Shown piece after piece: positions 60,520 through 64,000 of a stretch of 64,000 nt of DNA. The DNA is from Ruminococcus flavefaciens 007c (GTDB lineage: Bacteria; Bacillota; Clostridia; Oscillospirales; Ruminococcaceae). Position 1 is the first letter of the stretch. Each line of letters starts with the position of its first letter. The translations under genes were made by a program, and so were the position numbers. The stretch is taken from the NCBI RefSeq assembly GCF_000571935.1, contig NZ_ATAX01000010.1, forward strand, positions 52,711 through 116,710, in the 5' to 3' direction. Under the pieces are notes generated by a model. That model saw only the letters and a list, made by a program, of their open reading frames with translations. It did not search any database and was not told where the DNA came from.

Positions 60520-60546
60520 ACCTGCCGCCGCTAAATGGCGGCAGGT
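60520..60546 (-). terminator. Hairpin between cttA and scaE
   Basis: ACCTGCCGCC / GGCGGCAGGT, a 10-bp stem with a 7-base loop and only weak U-tract after it on the reverse strand. It may partly end cttA transcription or separate cttA and scaE messages. Confidence 0.6.
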
Positions 60547-60569
60547 TAAACATGCTTTATATATCTTTT

Positions 60570-62765
60570 TTATGCAAGTATGTCTTCCCAGATCTCAGCA
60601 TCTGTCATCTGGTCATTTGCTGAATTCATTCTCTTAGCGTAGAATGCAAGGATATTAGAAGCATCGTTTGCGTCGATGAGTCTCTTGTCCTTTGTAGCAA
60701 ATCTGTCAACAACAGCGCCTGAAACGTGGTGAACGTCTCCGAGGAATGCTGCGAATTCATCGTATACAGACTTAGGAGTGAGAACGAGGTTGCTCTCTGA
60801 GAGCTGAACATCGTAAACGCCTCTGCCCTGTGTAGATGTCTTAGCGTAGAATGCAAGTGCCTGTGAAGCGTCAACTGAGTTAGCCATGTTGTCAAGGTTT
60901 ATATCACCCTTAACGCCGATGAATACTGTAACTGTGAAGTCGTTGCCGTCAACGTCCTTGAGCACGCTGCCGTTTGCAGATACGGGAACCTTATACTTGA
61001 ATGAAGTATTTGTCTTCTCGTATGTATTAGCAGGTGTAGCTGAACCGAACGAAACATCAGCTGTTATATCCTTAGCTTCGATCTCAGTTTCCTTCTTTGT
61101 TGTTTCATCAATAGTACCGTCTTCCTTAACTGCTGCTTCGATACGAACAGTGTGGAGGATTACGTTGCTGAGCTGAGCCTTGTCGAACTCTGTCTCTGTA
61201 TTGAGATAGAATGCATTCTCGGTATTAGCTGTAGCATATACCTTTGTGAATACTGTTGTTACAACAGGAGTTGTCTCAGTAGATGTAGAAGTTGTATCTG
61301 TAGATGTAGAAGTTGTATCTGTAGATGTAGAAGTTGTTTCTGAAGTTGTAGAAGATGTCTCAGAAGTTGAAGAAGTTGTCTCAGAAGTTGTAGATGTAGA
61401 AGTTGTTTCTGTTGTTGTAGAAGTTGTATCTGTTGTTGTAGTCTCTTCAGTTGTGGTTGAAGTTGACTCTGTTGAAGTTGTTGAAGTTGTTTCAGTTGAT
61501 GTAGTAGTTACCTGTGTTGTAGTTGTAGTATCGGTAACGAGGATTCTCTCGATCTCGACTTCAACTGAACCTGCGTCAACTGACTTGATACCGCTGAAAT
61601 CAACCTTAGCAGTGATCTTCTTGTAAGAGTCTACGAATGCATAACCATTCTTCTCAACCCAAGCCTTAACGTCAGCCTGCTCAGCATCGTCAAATGTACC
61701 GATGCCCTCAGCCTTGCCGTTAGCAAGTGAGAATGTGACATTCTTGATGCTGTCAGCGAATCCGCCGAGGTCAGCAGCAGAGATATCAACGACGCCCTTT
61801 GAATCGATAGTCTTGATAGCTGTATCGTAAGCCTTTACGATAAACTCCTTGGCAGCGATCTCTGAAGCTGTGCCGGGGAGCTGCCTATTGATGCCGTTAG
61901 CCTTGAGCCAGCCATTTGTATCACTGATGAGGCCTGAAACATCTGAATAAGTGGCGTTCTTGTCAGCCTTGAGAGTCTTGTCTACAGCTCTCTCAGCCTT
62001 CTTGAGCTTGTCGATGATGAGGTCGATCTTTGCGTTGTACTTAGCCTTAGCCTCGTCAACCTTATCAGCGGCAACTTCCTTTTCGATTGCTGCTTCATCG
62101 ATCTTTCTGATCTCTTCGATCTTCTTGATTGCGTAAGCAGGAAGCTCACCGATGCCATATGTACCGTCAGCTGTTGTATACGCAAATGTAACTGCTACCT
62201 TCTTGCCGCTTGCAAGAGCAGAAGTACCGATTGTGATCTTAAAGTCGCCGCCGATCTTAACAGTTGAGTAGTCAACATTCTTAAGAGCGGGAGCATTGTA
62301 GCTGTCAGCAATTCTGTGAAGTGCATCAGCGGGAGTATTAGCGATCTTGAGGTTGAGATCAGGCTCTGAGATCTTACCTGTGATAACAACATCATTCTCG
62401 CCTGTTATTTCATAATTAACCTTATTAGGGATTATGCACTGATCAAGAGCATAAGCAGCGGCTTCCTTATAAGCGCCGGCCTTGCTTAAGATATCATCTC
62501 TGAACTTTGCAACATCAACTTCGCCGTCCTCGGCGCCGATGCTTGCAATTGCTGCTGAAAGTGTCTGGTTCCATGTTGAAACTGTCTCCTCAGCAGGGAT
62601 GTAAAGCAGATTTTCAAGCTTGAGACTTTCGCCTTCCTGTACGTTCTGAGCAGGAGCCTTAACAAAATCAGTTGATACAGCGTTTGCGTAAGTCAGACAC
62701 TGTGTGAGAGCAAGCGGCACAGCTGCAGCTGTAGCAATAGCTCTCTTGAATAATGAATTCTTCAT
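60570..62765 (-). CDS. cttA: CttA-like cellulose-adhesion protein with C-terminal X-module and dockerin
   Basis: About 731 residues. Signal peptide MKNSLFKRAIATAAAVPLAL to ANA; two unusual N-terminal modules (about 30-230 and 285-410) joined by a charged helical stretch (KKIEEIRKIDEAAIEKEVAA); a Ser/Thr linker of about 110 residues; an X-module; and a dockerin with GDINLDNMANSVDASQALAF and DKRLIDANDASNILAFYAKR around a long insert. This XDoc layout matches CttA of R. flavefaciens, which binds cellulose and docks on ScaE. Downstream of scaB and upstream of scaE, as expected. The ATG at 62765 gives a normal signal peptide; an ATG at 62786 after AAAGGGGAATAAAC is a real alternative. Confidence 0.87.
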   Translation of the reverse strand: MKNSLFKRAIATAAAVPLALTQCLTYANAVSTDFVKAPAQNVQEGESLKLENLLYIPAEETVSTWNQTLSAAIASIGAEDGEVDVAKFRDDILSKAGAYKEAAAYALDQCIIPNKVNYEITGENDVVITGKISEPDLNLKIANTPADALHRIADSYNAPALKNVDYSTVKIGGDFKITIGTSALASGKKVAVTFAYTTADGTYGIGELPAYAIKKIEEIRKIDEAAIEKEVAADKVDEAKAKYNAKIDLIIDKLKKAERAVDKTLKADKNATYSDVSGLISDTNGWLKANGINRQLPGTASEIAAKEFIVKAYDTAIKTIDSKGVVDISAADLGGFADSIKNVTFSLANGKAEGIGTFDDAEQADVKAWVEKNGYAFVDSYKKITAKVDFSGIKSVDAGSVEVEIERILVTDTTTTTQVTTTSTETTSTTSTESTSTTTEETTTTDTTSTTTETTSTSTTSETTSSTSETSSTTSETTSTSTDTTSTSTDTTSTSTETTPVVTTVFTKVYATANTENAFYLNTETEFDKAQLSNVILHTVRIEAAVKEDGTIDETTKKETEIEAKDITADVSFGSATPANTYEKTNTSFKYKVPVSANGSVLKDVDGNDFTVTVFIGVKGDINLDNMANSVDASQALAFYAKTSTQGRGVYDVQLSESNLVLTPKSVYDEFAAFLGDVHHVSGAVVDRFATKDKRLIDANDASNILAFYAKRMNSANDQMTDAEIWEDILA
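61260..61510 (-). repeat. Thr/Ser-codon repeat tract encoding the CttA linker
   Basis: Tandem copies of short units such as STDTT and STETT, including three near-identical 18-base copies of the type GTAGATGTAGAAGTTGTA at about 61280-61335. Confidence 0.65.
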
Positions 62766-62900
62766 TGTCCTATACCTCTCTAACATGTTTATTCCCCTTT
62801 GCAAAGCACGACATTTTGTTCAAGCCATTCTTTGCTTTAGGCTAATTTCCGAGTATAGAATCTGCAAATGTATACAGTTCCCCCAGAAATTCATAACTAC

Positions 62901-62929
62901 ATTTTATCACACAAACAGCAATAAGTCAA
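62901..62929 (-). promoter_or_regulatory. Promoter of cttA
   Basis: On the reverse strand TTGACT (62924-62929), 17 bases, TAAAAT (62901-62906). It gives cttA its own promoter inside the sca cluster, with a leader of about 125 bases. Confidence 0.65.
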
Positions 62930-63135
62930 GCAGAACAGTATATTTTTTTCAAAAATTATTGACGATTAATAATATCCATTTTTGTGCTTTTTTCACAATA
63001 TGAACATATATCAAAAGTAATATTTTCTCACAATTGAACTTTCTGTATTATTTTCCTGTTTTTCGGGCTTCGCTGTGTTTTTCCACAATGCAATTATACC
63101 ACTTTGACGATGCTTCGTCAAGCGGTATATTATGT

Positions 63136-63165
63136 AAAAAAGCAGGCCCGAAAGCCTGCTTTTTT
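63136..63165 (-). terminator. Terminator of scaB
   Basis: AAAAAAGCAGGC / GCCTGCTTTTTT with a 6-base loop; T-run on the reverse strand, 8 bases after the scaB stop. Confidence 0.88.
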
Positions 63166-63172
63166 GTATTGA

Positions 63173-64000
63173 TTATTTACCGAATCTTGCGTCTCCGAGT
63201 ATCTCATTCCAGATATCATTGCTTGATACATCATCATATACATGTGATGTTCTCTTTGAATAGAATGCGAGTATCTGCGAAGCGTCGTTTGAATCGATCT
63301 TTCTGCCCATCTTTGTTGTCTTCCAGTTATCAGGATCCCACTCGTTGGTGTTTACATCACCAAGGAATGCTGCGAGATTATCGAGCTCGTCAAGAGCTGA
63401 CGAAACCTGAAGTCCCTCTTCTGTTATCTGGCAGATTGTGTTTGCAGGTGTATTAGAACCTGTAGAGATGAGCGTATAGTAGCTAAGAGCTACTGAAGCA
63501 TCGTTCGAGTCAACCATGTTGCTCAGAGTGATGTCTCCCTTTACACCGATATAGGCTGTTACTGTAAGTGCCTTTCCGCTCTTGTCAACAAGAGGCATAT
63601 CTCCATAGTATACAGGAATGTCATACTTGAAGTCTGTGATTGTTGTCTGCTTGTTGATGTGTGTGCGAGAATTGTAAGCCTTCTCAGGTGTATTATTGTT
63701 GAAGTTGATGAGATCCATATTTACCTCAGGTCTCTCAACCTCTGAACCATCCTTGTAAACGTCAACTATCTTCAGTGTAACTACCTGGCCCTTATTGAAG
63801 CCGCCTACCTGACCGTTTGCACGGACGCCGTCATCGTGGCTGAAGTAGTAACCTACCTGAGTCTCGATTACTGCGTAGGAGTGATCGTAATTAGCATCTG
63901 TTGTTGATGTTGTAGAAGTGGATGATGTTGAAGTCGTTGTATCTGTAGAGGTCGTCTCTGTTGAGGTGGTCTCTGTAGATGTCGACGTTGTTGATGTTGT
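63173..64000 (-). CDS. scaB: Scaffoldin C-terminus: linker, X-module and dockerin (ScaB-like), 5' end outside window
   Basis: The last 275 residues or so of a larger protein; the frame stays open to the window edge, so the ATG at 63718 is not the true start. The visible part is a Thr/Ser linker (about 34 residues from the edge), an X-module (from NYDHSYAVIETQVGYYFSHD, with VVTLKIVDVYKDGSEVERPE) and a dockerin (GDITLSNMVDSNDASVALSY, then the second loop MGRKIDSNDASQILAFYSKR). It shares this XDoc architecture with the CttA-like protein downstream. In R. flavefaciens the gene before cttA is scaB, a multi-cohesin scaffoldin that ends in XDoc and attaches to ScaE. The cohesins lie outside the window. 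Confidence 0.82.
   Translation of the reverse strand, partial: TTSTTSTSTETTSTETTSTDTTTSTSSTSTTSTTDANYDHSYAVIETQVGYYFSHDDGVRANGQVGGFNKGQVVTLKIVDVYKDGSEVERPEVNMDLINFNNNTPEKAYNSRTHINKQTTITDFKYDIPVYYGDMPLVDKSGKALTVTAYIGVKGDITLSNMVDSNDASVALSYYTLISTGSNTPANTICQITEEGLQVSSALDELDNLAAFLGDVNTNEWDPDNWKTTKMGRKIDSNDASQILAFYSKRTSHVYDDVSSNDIWNEILGDARFGK

Noticed and set aside
61260..61510. CRISPR-like repeat array
   Set aside because: The short repeats are in-frame Thr/Ser codons of a linker, vary in sequence and have no spacers.
1..64000. tRNA or rRNA genes, insertion sequences or prophage genes
   Set aside because: I looked through the intergenic stretches and protein frames and saw none; a covariance search would be decisive for small RNAs.

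Overview
The window is a chromosomal segment of a low-GC, anaerobic, fibre-degrading Firmicute of the Ruminococcus flavefaciens type. The best evidence is at the right edge: a scaffoldin gene ending in an X-module plus dockerin, then a CttA-like gene ending in the same XDoc architecture, then a small sortase-anchored cohesin gene. This reproduces the scaB-cttA-scaE order known from R. flavefaciens. Elsewhere there is a dockerin-bearing GH48 cellulase, a dockerin-bearing SGNH esterase, a GH5 glucanase lipoprotein and a one-cohesin/one-dockerin adaptor. Pyruvate:ferredoxin oxidoreductase, indolepyruvate:ferredoxin oxidoreductase and phenylacetate-CoA ligase fit a strict rumen or gut anaerobe. 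The species call is inference. No rRNA, tRNA, CRISPR array, IS element or prophage was recognised.

Layout. 1-3.8 kb: remA (partial), yicC and the GH48 cellulase. 4.4-9.1 kb: a four-gene ABC export cluster (ATPase, ABC-2 permease, GldG-like protein, DUF4340 protein). 9.1-10.0 kb: the sporulation-type genes spoIIID and spoVAC. 10.5-14.1 kb: nifJ (PFOR) with a near-consensus promoter. 14.3-17.1 kb: two sets of small membrane proteins; one is led by a 44-residue membrane peptide and an XRE repressor behind an operator-rich promoter. 17.3-22.2 kb: malQ, an unknown lipoprotein and glgP (glycogen/maltodextrin use). 22.2-30.2 kb: a frameshifted zinc-ribbon gene, then a cluster for aryl-acid/aromatic amino acid interconversion (iorA, iorB, paaK, ACT protein) with two unknown genes inserted between iorA and iorB, and a HAD phosphatase.

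30.4-38.2 kb: hsp20 with a perfect CIRCE element, a protein with a degenerate GGDEF motif, ybaK, a DUF3267 protein, and a housekeeping run dagK-holB-ricT-queH. 38.3-46.8 kb: esterase-dockerin, GH5 lipoprotein, two related lipoproteins, cysK and an Rrf2 regulator that share an operator-like motif, and the cohesin-dockerin adaptor. 46.8-59.5 kb: flippase, aminotransferase, trpS, mazG-hup-rqcP, epimerase, an orphan solute-binding protein, a MetH activation-like protein with metF, ung, and a TtcA-like gene. 59.6-64.0 kb: scaE, cttA and scaB (3' end).

Working model (mixed knowledge and inference): ScaB and CttA dock through their XDoc modules onto the ScaE cohesin, which sortase fixes to the cell wall. 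CttA would hold the cell on cellulose. Dockerin enzymes such as GH48 and the esterase plug into scaffoldin cohesins directly or through adaptors. Released cellodextrins would enter the cytoplasm and feed the glycogen genes and PFOR. Many start codons given here differ from the longest possible reading frame because a clear Shine-Dalgarno site points to an internal start; the reason is stated in each entry.
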